Part shown: positions 28,292 to 36,025 of the stretch, in pieces
How the letters are laid out: the number at the start of each line of letters is the position of its first letter
Numbering within the stretch: position 1 is the first letter of the stretch
From: Bacteroides luhongzhouii
Lineage (GTDB): Bacteria; Bacteroidota; Bacteroidia; Bacteroidales; Bacteroidaceae
Length of the DNA stretch: 64,000 nucleotides
NCBI RefSeq assembly: GCF_009193295.2
Contig: NZ_CP059973.1
Location: 2,604,001 to 2,668,000, forward strand
Reading direction: 5' to 3'
Program-made: the position numbers and the translations under genes
The notes under the pieces: generated by a model
What the model saw: the letters and a program-made list of their open reading frames with translations, nothing else
What the model was told of the DNA's origin: nothing
Database searches by the model: none

Positions 28292-29932
28292 ATGATGAGA
28301 TTAAAATATATATGGTTGGCAATGACCATGTCCGTGTTGCTTTCCGGTGTGCTTTTCACCGCTTGTAAGGAGGATGAATATCATAAGATAGACGACCTGT
28401 TCCAGCCTCGTTATGTGTTGGAAGAACCGGAAGTGAAGAGCAACTCCATTGCCTTGGTGTGGTATAAAGTGAATGAAGCAGTTTCTTATACGGTAGAATA
28501 TCATTTGGATAACTATTACAGAAATCTTTTTGCTTCGGTGGAAACAACAGAGCCTTATATTTTCATGGACGACATACCATACGGGACCACCTTTTATATT
28601 CGTGTGCGTGCCAATGCTGCGAATGCTATCAATAACTCACAGTGGGCTTATGCCTCGGCTACCACAGAACCGCGTCCCGACTATGCTAAAATTGTGGAGG
28701 ATGTCTCCAGAGGAGAGATCACTGAAAACACAGCGGTTATCCGTTGGGCGATCGATCCGGAAAACCCGGTAGATAGTATCAGCGTGAAGCCAAGCATGGA
28801 CACTACGCTGGAAGAGGTGACGCGTTATTTGACAGCGGAGGAAATGGCACAGGGGTATGCAGAAATCGACGGATTGACTAGAAATACGTTGTATGCAGCT
28901 AATTTGTACGATACGGGTAAACCCCGCAAGTATGACAAGCCGTACAATCAGGTGACTTTCCGTACGGCAGGTCCGTCTATGGAAACGATTATAATAGGAT
29001 GGGATGATAATCTGTCTGAAATACTAAGTACGAACAACGATAATGCAGATATTCCGGAGGGAACGGAATATTTCTTGCCGGCGGGTTCTTCTTATACGGT
29101 GACTCCGTTTGAGATAAAGAAAGGCTTTAAACTGGTAGGTAGCACCGAAGGTGAAATGGCAGAGGTTGTATTGACAAGTTCGTGGAGAATTGCTTCCGGG
29201 TCTTATATTGCCAGTCTTGAATTTGAGAATATCAAGTTCAAACAGGAAGTGCTTGACAATTACTTCTTTAATTGCGGTAATTCTTATACATTGGAAAATA
29301 TTAGCTTCTTCAATTGCATATTCACCGGACTGAATCGTGGCTTCTGGCGTCATCAGGGATCTAACCGGAAATATATAATGGATTTCTCGATGGAAGATTG
29401 TACGTTGGATTTATGTGGAGCACGTGCCGGAGGTACGTATGGTACGATCTATTTAGGTTCGGGAGCAGGCAACGATACGATGGACAGAGCGGTATTTAGA
29501 AATTGTACGTTCAGCAGAGATCATCAGGGATTACCGGCAGGTACGGGAAGTTTCGGCAACTTATTCTGGGCGCGTGACATGAGTACGCCTATTCATCTGG
29601 AATATAAGAATGTGACTGTTTATGATTTCTGTATTAACAGCATGATGATTAATATGCCGGCTGCCGTTGGTTCAGAGTTGATTATGGAGAAATTCCTGTT
29701 GGCATCACCTTGTGGACAGGCTTACTCTCTTGGTGCAAACACGACAACTACTTTCTCTGACAATTATATTACTACCGATTACGCTTTGGGAGGTAGTAAC
29801 CTTCGTGCGACGGAGTTGGGCGTCAGTGCTGCCGATTTGTTTGTTGATCCTGCGAATGGGGATTTGACAATCAAGGATGCTTCATCACCAATTGTAACCA
29901 ATCGTGTGGGGGACACCCGTTGGATTCCTTAA
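28292..29932 (+). CDS. Outer-membrane lipoprotein with Fn3-like and beta-helix domains (DUF4957/DUF5123 type)
   Basis: The 546-residue lipoprotein has lipobox FTAC (Cys25). Two Fn3-like modules occupy about 35-230 (IALVWYKVNEAVSYTVEY, TTFYIRVRANAAN, NTAVIRWAIDPEN). A right-handed beta-helix region follows, with FFNCIFTGLNRG, MEDCTLDLCG and FRNCTFSRD turns, and the end is VGDTRWIP. Order and ends match the protein at 5155-6729, which occupies the same place behind the other susD gene. That parallel placement suggests a third component of each SusCD complex, probably a surface glycan-binding protein. M2 is an equally likely start. No catalytic residues can be assigned. Confidence 0.8.
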   Translation: MMRLKYIWLAMTMSVLLSGVLFTACKEDEYHKIDDLFQPRYVLEEPEVKSNSIALVWYKVNEAVSYTVEYHLDNYYRNLFASVETTEPYIFMDDIPYGTTFYIRVRANAANAINNSQWAYASATTEPRPDYAKIVEDVSRGEITENTAVIRWAIDPENPVDSISVKPSMDTTLEEVTRYLTAEEMAQGYAEIDGLTRNTLYAANLYDTGKPRKYDKPYNQVTFRTAGPSMETIIIGWDDNLSEILSTNNDNADIPEGTEYFLPAGSSYTVTPFEIKKGFKLVGSTEGEMAEVVLTSSWRIASGSYIASLEFENIKFKQEVLDNYFFNCGNSYTLENISFFNCIFTGLNRGFWRHQGSNRKYIMDFSMEDCTLDLCGARAGGTYGTIYLGSGAGNDTMDRAVFRNCTFSRDHQGLPAGTGSFGNLFWARDMSTPIHLEYKNVTVYDFCINSMMINMPAAVGSELIMEKFLLASPCGQAYSLGANTTTTFSDNYITTDYALGGSNLRATELGVSAADLFVDPANGDLTIKDASSPIVTNRVGDTRWIP

Positions 29933-29951
29933 TATAAATATTTATGTATCA

Positions 29952-29997
29952 CCATTTTCCTTTTAGGAGTGAGCATCTCGCTTCTAAAGGAAAATGG
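29952..29997 (+). terminator. Hairpin between the lipoprotein gene and GH28
   Basis: CCATTTTCCTTTTAGGA (29952-29968) pairs with TTCTAAAGGAAAATGG (29982-29997) with a single bulge. It lies in the 120-base gap before the GH28 gene. It may be a leaky terminator that lowers GH28 expression relative to susCD, or may end the operon so that GH28 has its own promoter. Confidence 0.5.
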
Positions 29998-30052
29998 AAA
30001 TAGTTGTTACGTCATGCAACCATGTATTCGTAATTAAAATCAGGCTGAAAAA

Positions 30053-31630
30053 ATGAATAGATTATTTGAAGAAAAAATGAGAACGCTTCTGATTATCCTT
30101 TTCTCTGTTGTGTTAGGACAGGGCTGTTCAGATTCTAAATGTGAGGGAAACAAGTGGGGGGATGTATATAAAGACCTTCCCTTCTCGATGCCTGAAGTAG
30201 AGCAACCTTCTTTCCCCGATTATCAGGTGGACATTTGCGATTTCGGAGCAAAAAGTGATGGCGTGACGCTGAATACGGAGGCTATTAATAATGCGATCAA
30301 AGCGGTGCATGACAAGGGAGGTGGCAAGGTGGTCATTCCGGAAGGCTTATGGCTGACAGGACCTATTGTTTTGCAGAGTAACGTCAATTTGCATGCGGAA
30401 AAGAATGCGTTGATTGTATTTAGTAGTGATACTTCGTTATATCCGATTATCACCACTTCGTTTGAAGGACTGGATGCAAAACGTTGCCAGTCGCCTATCT
30501 CGGCAATGAATGCGGAGAACATAGCCATCACCGGTTATGGTGTTTTTGATGGAGCAGGGGATAGATGGCGTCCTGTCAAGAAGGATAAGATGACGGACAG
30601 GCAATGGAAGAATCTGGTGAACTCCGGTGGTAAGGTGGATGAGGACGGAAAGGTGTGGTATCCTAATGAAGGAGCGCTGAAAGCATCTGTTCTCATGGCC
30701 GGCAGCGGAGATAAACGGACTGAAATCACGAGTGAGGAATGGGAAGACATGAAGAGTTGGTTGCGTCCTGTATTGCTAAGTATCGTGAAGAGCAAAAAGA
30801 TTCTTCTGGAAGGTGTGACCTTCAAAAACTCTCCGAGTTGGTGTCTTCATCCCTTGTCGTGCGAGTCTTTGACATTGAATGATGTAAAGGTATTCAATCC
30901 CTGGTATTCGCAAAACGGTGACGCACTGGATGTGGAATCATGCAAGAATGTGTTGATTGCCAATTGTTTCTTTGATGCGGGGGATGATGCTATCTGCCTG
31001 AAGTCGGGCAAAGATGAAGATGGTCGCAGAAGGGGCGAACCTTGTGAGAATATAATTGTGAGAAACAACACTGTTTTGCATGGTCATGGCGGATTCGTGA
31101 TTGGTAGTGAAATGTCCGGTGGTGTGAAAAATGTATATGTGTCCGAATGTTCTTTTATCGGTACGGATGTCGGATTACGGTTTAAAAGTGCCCGTGGACG
31201 CGGTGGTGTTGTGGAGAATATTTATATCAATAATATAAATATGATTGATATTCCTAATGATGCCTTGATTGCCGACTTGTATTACGCGGTCAAAGGTGCT
31301 CCCGGCGAACCGGTTCCGAGTGTGAGTGAAGAAACGCCTGCTTTCAGAAACATTTATATTTCAGATGTATTTTGCAGAGGAGCAGGACGGGCAGCTTATC
31401 TGAACGGACTTCCCGAAATGCCGATCGAGAATATTTCCATTAAGAATATGGTGGTTACGGGTGCTAAAGAGGGTATTGTTGTGAATAAAGTGGCAAAGCT
31501 CAACATTGAGAATGTGGAAATTGACACTCCCGATCAATCTATGATACAGATAGAAAATACGACGGATATCACCATTAACGGAAAAGAGTTGGGAACGATT
31601 TCAGAGAAACGGTTACTAACCAAAAACTAA
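30053..31630 (+). CDS. GH28 polygalacturonase-type glycoside hydrolase, lipoprotein
   Basis: The 525-residue enzyme is a pectin beta-helix hydrolase. The signal is better read from the internal ATG at 30077 (MRTLLIILF...GQGC, lipid Cys25 of the long form), which would remove eight residues. GH28 landmarks are in order: DFGAKSDGVTLNTEAI near 63, NGDALD (288-293; usual form NTDGID), DDAICLKSG (311-312 being the catalytic Asp pair), GHG (344-346) and RFK (376-378; usual RIK). All acidic residues needed for inverting hydrolysis are present. It should cleave galacturonosyl linkages, probably exo-acting on imported oligosaccharides. It is the last gene of the rightward operon before the terminator at 31732. 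Confidence 0.9.
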   Translation: MNRLFEEKMRTLLIILFSVVLGQGCSDSKCEGNKWGDVYKDLPFSMPEVEQPSFPDYQVDICDFGAKSDGVTLNTEAINNAIKAVHDKGGGKVVIPEGLWLTGPIVLQSNVNLHAEKNALIVFSSDTSLYPIITTSFEGLDAKRCQSPISAMNAENIAITGYGVFDGAGDRWRPVKKDKMTDRQWKNLVNSGGKVDEDGKVWYPNEGALKASVLMAGSGDKRTEITSEEWEDMKSWLRPVLLSIVKSKKILLEGVTFKNSPSWCLHPLSCESLTLNDVKVFNPWYSQNGDALDVESCKNVLIANCFFDAGDDAICLKSGKDEDGRRRGEPCENIIVRNNTVLHGHGGFVIGSEMSGGVKNVYVSECSFIGTDVGLRFKSARGRGGVVENIYINNINMIDIPNDALIADLYYAVKGAPGEPVPSVSEETPAFRNIYISDVFCRGAGRAAYLNGLPEMPIENISIKNMVVTGAKEGIVVNKVAKLNIENVEIDTPDQSMIQIENTTDITINGKELGTISEKRLLTKN

Positions 31631-31731
31631 TTTAACCAGCTGTTTATACTGTTTTTATTGTCAATCTGTCAGGATGGCAATTAAATGTTTGAGTAACAGT
31701 ATTATACCCGCTGACAATAGAAGCTGATAAT

Positions 31732-31770
31732 AGGCTGACAATAAAGATCTCTGTCTTTTATTGTCAGCCT
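31732..31770 (+). terminator. Terminator of the second pectin operon, target of the group II intron
   Basis: AGGCTGACAATAAA (31732-31745) pairs perfectly with TTTATTGTCAGCCT (31757-31770) and is followed by GTTTTA. It lies about 100 bases after the GH28 stop. The intron begins six bases after the stem, as known for class C group II introns that home to intrinsic terminators. Confidence 0.75.
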
Positions 31771-32198
31771 GTTTTAGTATGCTCGGCATGGTTATTAGCT
31801 ACCGGGTGCAAGTCCCCAATGAGCCCTAATAGCGGGAATCATACAGCCAATAGCAATGGTGTCCCTCGCGAGTTGGAATCTGAAAGAAGCTGGCGGCAAA
31901 TATCTGGTCTGACGAACAGAAACTTCATATAAGGCATATGACCGTGGGTAAGGTTGCTGAACAAACCAAAGCCCTATAGCTATTCGGAAACGGTTGGTGT
32001 AAATGGAGCAGACATAAGATAGAAAGTTAATACCCTTATCCGAGGAGGTCTCACGGACATACAGAATAGTTGTCTTTACGAAATGTATGGAGTAACGCTT
32101 GCCGTGAGAAGTCAGCAGAGGTCATAGTAGTGGGACTGTCGATATTCCCATGAAGGACCGAACCTAATAATTAAACGATAGTAATTGCAAGTTACCAA

Positions 32199-33605
32199 AT
32201 GAAAGAAAGAATGCAGAAAACATCAGCCCAAGCTCATGACTTCCCTCAAAGAGCTAGGACGGAATCCGAATGGTATGAGGGAGTGCAGACTTTCATGTGG
32301 ATGACCGAAGACAACATCGTGGAAGTACCATTTGACAAAGAACACCTATTGGAAATCATCCTTAGTCCATCGAACCTGAACAAAGCCTATAAGGCGGTAG
32401 TCAGGAACAATGGAAGTGGCGGTATCGACAAGATGTCATGCGAACAATTATTGCCATGGCTAAAGGCCAATAAGGATGAACTGATAATCTCTTTGCAGTC
32501 CGGGACTTATCGTCCCAACCCTGTACGCAGGGTAGAAATACCAAAGGACAATGGCAAAAAGCGCCTCTTAGGAATCCCCACAGTGGTAGACCGATTGGTG
32601 CAACAAGCCATAAACCAAGTGTTGACGCCGATATACGAGCGTCAGTTTTCCAAGACAAGTTACGGTTTCCGTCCCAAAAGGGGTTGCCATGATGCTCTCC
32701 GTAAGGCGCAAAAGATAGTGAGTGAAGGTTATATATATGTAGTCGACCTCGACCTTGAACGCTTTTTCGATACGGTAAGTCATAGCAAGCTGATAGAAAT
32801 ACTCAGCCGTACCATAAAGGATGGAAGGGTAATAAGTCTGATACACAAATATCTTCGTAGCGGTGTAATAAACCGAGGAATGTTCGAGAGGAGTACAGAA
32901 GGAACTCCCCAAGGAGGTCCTCTAAGTCCTCTGTTAAGTAATATCATGCTCAATGAATTGGACAAGGAACTGGAAAGACGTGGACACCCCTTTGTCCGTT
33001 ACGCAGACGATGCGATGATATTTTGCAAATCCAAACGTGCCGCCAAACGTGTAAGGGAATCGATAACTCTGTTCATAGAAGGGAAACTCTTCCTTAAAGT
33101 GAACCATGAAAAGACGGTCGTATCTTATGTGAAAGGAGTAAAGTTCTTAGGGTACTCCTTTTATGTGAAGAAAGGGGAATGTATTCTACTTGTACACTCA
33201 AAATCCAAAAACAAGATGAAATCAAAACTCAAAGAATTGACAAGTCGGAGTAATGGATGGGGATATGAGAAAAGGAAACAGAAACTCAAAGATTACATAA
33301 GAGGATGGATTGCCTACTTCTGCCTTGCACAAATGAAAAGGCTTTGTAGTGAAACCGACGAATGGCTAAGACGACGTATTCGCATGTGTATCTGGAAATC
33401 ATGGAAGAATGCCAAAACCCGAGTAGCAAACTTAAAGAAATGCGGTGTCTCTGAGTGGCAGGCATATCAATGGGGAAACACTCGTCTTGGTTATTGGCGT
33501 GTCTCGAACAGCCCAATAGTAACCTTTGTAATGTCCAATGATAAATTGCGTAAGGCAGGCTATATGGAGTTCATGGACTGCTATCTCAAATGGTGCCCAA
33601 AATAG
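32199..33605 (+). CDS. ltrA: Group II intron reverse transcriptase/maturase
   Basis: The 468-residue protein promotes splicing of its own intron and copies it into new sites. After a roughly 55-residue leader come the RT blocks: SNLNKAYKAVVRNNGSGGIDKM, RRVEIPKDNGKKRLLGIPTV, FSKTSYGFRPKRGCHDAL, VVDLDLERFFDTV, TPQGGPLSPLLSNIMLNELD and the catalytic YADD (268-271). A group-II-intron maturase X domain follows (LKDYIRGWIAYF, LRRRIRMCIWKSWK). It ends without an H-N-H endonuclease domain. The blocks closely resemble class C enzymes such as the Eubacterium rectale RT, as I recall them. The frame is intact, so the element may be active. The first ATG gives the longest form; M5 is possible. Confidence 0.95.
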   Translation: MKERMQKTSAQAHDFPQRARTESEWYEGVQTFMWMTEDNIVEVPFDKEHLLEIILSPSNLNKAYKAVVRNNGSGGIDKMSCEQLLPWLKANKDELIISLQSGTYRPNPVRRVEIPKDNGKKRLLGIPTVVDRLVQQAINQVLTPIYERQFSKTSYGFRPKRGCHDALRKAQKIVSEGYIYVVDLDLERFFDTVSHSKLIEILSRTIKDGRVISLIHKYLRSGVINRGMFERSTEGTPQGGPLSPLLSNIMLNELDKELERRGHPFVRYADDAMIFCKSKRAAKRVRESITLFIEGKLFLKVNHEKTVVSYVKGVKFLGYSFYVKKGECILLVHSKSKNKMKSKLKELTSRSNGWGYEKRKQKLKDYIRGWIAYFCLAQMKRLCSETDEWLRRRIRMCIWKSWKNAKTRVANLKKCGVSEWQAYQWGNTRLGYWRVSNSPIVTFVMSNDKLRKAGYMEFMDCYLKWCPK

Positions 33606-33607
33606 GA

Positions 33608-33639
33608 ACCGCCGTATGCCGAACGGCACGTACGGTGGT
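33608..33639 (+). ncRNA. Group II intron domain V
   Basis: ACCGCCGTA (33608-33616) pairs with TACGGTGGT (33631-33639) with one G-U wobble. A two-base bulge and a GCC-GAAC-GGC tip complete the classic domain V hairpin. The catalytic triad position reads CGC, as in class C introns. It starts two bases after the maturase stop codon. Confidence 0.85.
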
Positions 33640-33706
33640 GTGAGAGGTCGGAAAACGAAAAAGTAGGAAGAATACCAATTCGTTTTCCTCCTACTCGATT
33701 TGTTTC

Positions 33707-34014
33707 AAGATGCTTATATAATTGTTTCAAGATACTTGTATCGTTGCATTAAGATACCTGTATAGTTGTATTAAGATGCTGGTAAAGTTAAGTCAGTGTG
33801 TCGGTATCAATGGCTTCCCACGGCCGTGACGAGAAGCTACCACGGGCGTGGGAAGATGTTACCACAGCCGTGGAGAGATCTCGTCACGGCCGTGGAGAAC
33901 TAGTAAGACCGGTGCTTTAGGGGAACAATAGCGGCATCCTAATTGAATAATAAAGGTATCTTGGTGGAATAATGCCAGCGTGCTGAGTGAAAGGTAATGG
34001 TGGCATAGTGTAGT
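33707..34014. repeat. Tandem array of 14 degenerate 22-bp dyad units
   Basis: The stretch divides without a single insertion or deletion into 14 units of exactly 22 bp. Units differ widely in sequence but keep fixed columns: A at position 4 in 12 of 14, G at 10 in 11 of 14, T at 11 in 12 of 14, A at 1 in 11 of 14. Most units have a dyad core near positions 3-13 whose two arms change together. Examples are GATACTTGTATC (unit 2), CACGGCCGTG (units 6 and 9) and CCACGGGCGTGG (unit 7). The array begins right after the intron's 3' end and stops at the IS element. It lies between convergent genes GH28 and GH3. No open frame runs through it. Function is unknown. Confidence 0.85.
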
Positions 34015-34027
34015 ATTAAACAATCAT

Positions 34028-35873
34028 GAGGTTGTGTCAAAATGCTGACACACCCTCTTTTTCATATTTTATAGTCCTGGTATATTCTCTTTTTTCTATG
34101 CCGCGTTTTTTTGATTCATTTGGTAACAAGTTGCTATATTCCAATTGTCCTTTGTTACAAATAGCCCAATAAACATAAATTTAACAGCTTTGATGAGCCG
34201 CTTTCCTTCTTTTATCAGTTTAGCACACATCTTTTTGATATTAAAAGCTATAGCAAAGAATGCAAAGTCCATCGTAACCATTTCTTCTCCAATATGCCGG
34301 AACCGGCGGTATGCCATGTTGTATTTCATTTGTCCAAACACAGCTTCGGGCTCTATGCACCTCCTGCCTCTATGCTTGAGACCTTCTTCTGAGAGCAATC
34401 TTTCCCGTGCCTGCTGTTTATATTGGTTTAATCTGTAGTTGACTTCTATAATACGATTCCCCCGTGCTTTAAAGCAACTACCGCGCAAAGGACATCCTTG
34501 ACATCTTTGTGCTTTATACCGGCCGCTTTCGGTGATGTATCCGCTTGCCGTTTTGTCATGTTTGGTCCCTATACGGTTCATATGCTGCCCCATAGGGCAA
34601 ACGTAATAATCCTCTTCTGCATTGTAATAGAGACTTTCCGCATGGAACGGGTTGGGAGTATAACGGGGACGCTGTTCTTTATGGAAGAAGTTGTACTTAA
34701 CAAAAGCTTCTATCCCGTTCTCCTGCATGAACCGGTAATTTTCTTCCGAACCGTAACCGGAGTCTGCCACACCGATGTTGGGCAAGCGGTTATAGCGATT
34801 TTGGAAGGAGTGGAAGAAAGGGATGAGGGTCAGTGTATCGGTAGGGTTAGGAAACAGGCTGAAGTCTATAATAAATTGGTTTTCAGTACCTATTTGCAAA
34901 TTATATCCGGGCTTGGTCTGCCCGTTCTTCATGGCGTCTTCTTTCATGCGCATGAATGTGGCATCAGGATCGGTCTTGGAATAGGAGTTACGTTCTCCAA
35001 GGGTATCAAGGTGGCTGTCGTATTCCATAAGCTTGTCACGATACCCTTCAAGTTCCCTGAGTTGTTTCTTCTTTTCACGAAGGGCTTTCTTCTGCTCCTT
35101 ATCCTTTGTTGCAGGCTGGCGTTCCAGGACTTCTTTAAGTTCATTCACTATATCAGAGAGCATGGCGGGAGTAAATTCAACTGAGGTGTCTTTTACCGAG
35201 TTCTCTTGTGCGATAGTTTCATCCACCTGTTTCAAAAGGATGCGAATCTTGTCCAGCAACTTCGCACGGTGCTTTTCAACACTCTTGCGCCAGACAAAAG
35301 TATATTGTGTTGGCTTTGGACTCAATCTTAGTGCCGTCGATATACTCCACGTCAAGACTGATGAAACCTTTGTCGGCAAGAACAAGAACCAACTGGGTGA
35401 ATACATGATTTATCTCCTCCTTTACACGGTTACGAAAACGGTTGATCGTGATAAAATCCGGATGCTCATTACCGGAAAGCCAAATATAATGAATGTCACG
35501 AAGAAGAAGCTTCTCTATTTTACGGCAAGAATAGATATTGTTCATGTAGGCATAGATAATCACCTTAAGCATCATCTTAGGATGATAAGGACAACGCCCG
35601 TTGTCCTTATACAGCTTCTTGAAGGTATCAAGATTGAGATTATCAACGACAGTGTTGACTATGCGGACCGGATCGTTCGCCGCAATATTTTCATCAATTC
35701 TTTGAGGAAAAAGAACTGTTTGGTTGGGAATGTAAGGACGAAAATGTAACTTTGCCATAACGAAAACTTATGCCTAAAGATACTAAAACTTTGGGTAATA
35801 ACAAAGCCCGGGCTTGAGAAAGTCTGGGCTTTGCGTATAAAAAAAGGTTGTGCCAGCATTTTGACACAACCCC
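34028..35873 (-). mobile_element. IS1182-like insertion sequence
   Basis: The ends are near-perfect terminal inverted repeats of about 28 bp: left end GAGGTTGTGTCAAAATGCTG at 34028, and right end, read on the opposite strand from 35873, GGGGTTGTGTCAAAATGCTG. One transposase reading direction (minus) fills the element. I find no clear target duplication: the flanks are CAATCAT on the left and ATTGTCA on the right. The transposase is broken by a frameshift, so the copy is probably immobile on its own. Confidence 0.85.
34096..35758 (-). pseudogene. IS1182-family transposase, interrupted by a frameshift
   Basis: The N-terminal part (35758 to about 35308) begins MAKLHFRPYIPNQTVLFPQR and has the DUF772-type helical domain (YHPKMMLKVIIYAYMNN, IHYIWLSGNEHPDFITINRF) and the first catalytic aspartate in YIDGTKIESKAN. 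The frame then changes. The downstream part (to 34096) resumes at YTFVWRKSVEKHRAKL and carries the DDE core (VADSGYGSEENYRFM) and the glutamate region (RGRRCIEPEAVFGQMKYNM). One extra base near 35307 explains the shift, since its removal restores KYTFVW. Family members are normally one uninterrupted frame of about 550 residues, so this is read as inactivation and not programmed frameshifting. Confidence 0.82.
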
Positions 35874-36025
35874 ATTGTCAGCTTCTATTGTCAGTAGGTA
35901 ATAGCCTGAAAACAATTACTTTATGAAGCCATAACTCTTGCCCTGACAATAAAAACCATTTTTTATAAATTCTCAATGTAGCCTAAGTTCAACTTAGCCT
36001 CAAATTATATATGGAATGGCATTAC

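Larger units (their letters stand above)
31777..33699 (+). mobile_element. Group II intron, probably class C, encoding a reverse transcriptase
   Basis: The 5' end is placed at GTATGCTCGGCATGG, which resembles the GUGYG-type start of these introns. The structured 5' region (31777-32198) includes the typical GGGTGCAAGTCCCCAATGAG block of domain I. An RT/maturase gene occupies domain IV. Domain V is at 33608-33639 and domain VI follows, ending near CCTACTCGAT. The 3' edge is uncertain by one or two bases. The domain V triad reads CGC instead of AGC, the maturase has no endonuclease domain, and the element sits right behind a terminator hairpin. All three are class C traits from established knowledge. 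The intron is inserted in the same orientation as the pectin operon. Confidence 0.85.

Noticed and set aside
32199..33605. Retron or diversity-generating retroelement reverse transcriptase
   Set aside because: The protein has a maturase X domain, and group II intron 5' structure, domain V and domain VI surround it. No msr/msd region or template/variable repeat pair is visible.
33707..34014. CRISPR-like array
   Set aside because: The units abut with a 22-bp step, there are no constant repeats with unique spacers, and no cas genes are present in the window.
35276..35406. Programmed ribosomal frameshift in the IS transposase
   Set aside because: The overlap has no slippery heptamer of the A6G or U-run type and IS1182 transposases are normally one frame. 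A single-base insertion near 35307 is a simpler explanation.
34498..35749. Plus-strand open frames inside the IS element
   Set aside because: They run opposite to the transposase, which has clear DDE-family motifs. There is no recognisable passenger protein.
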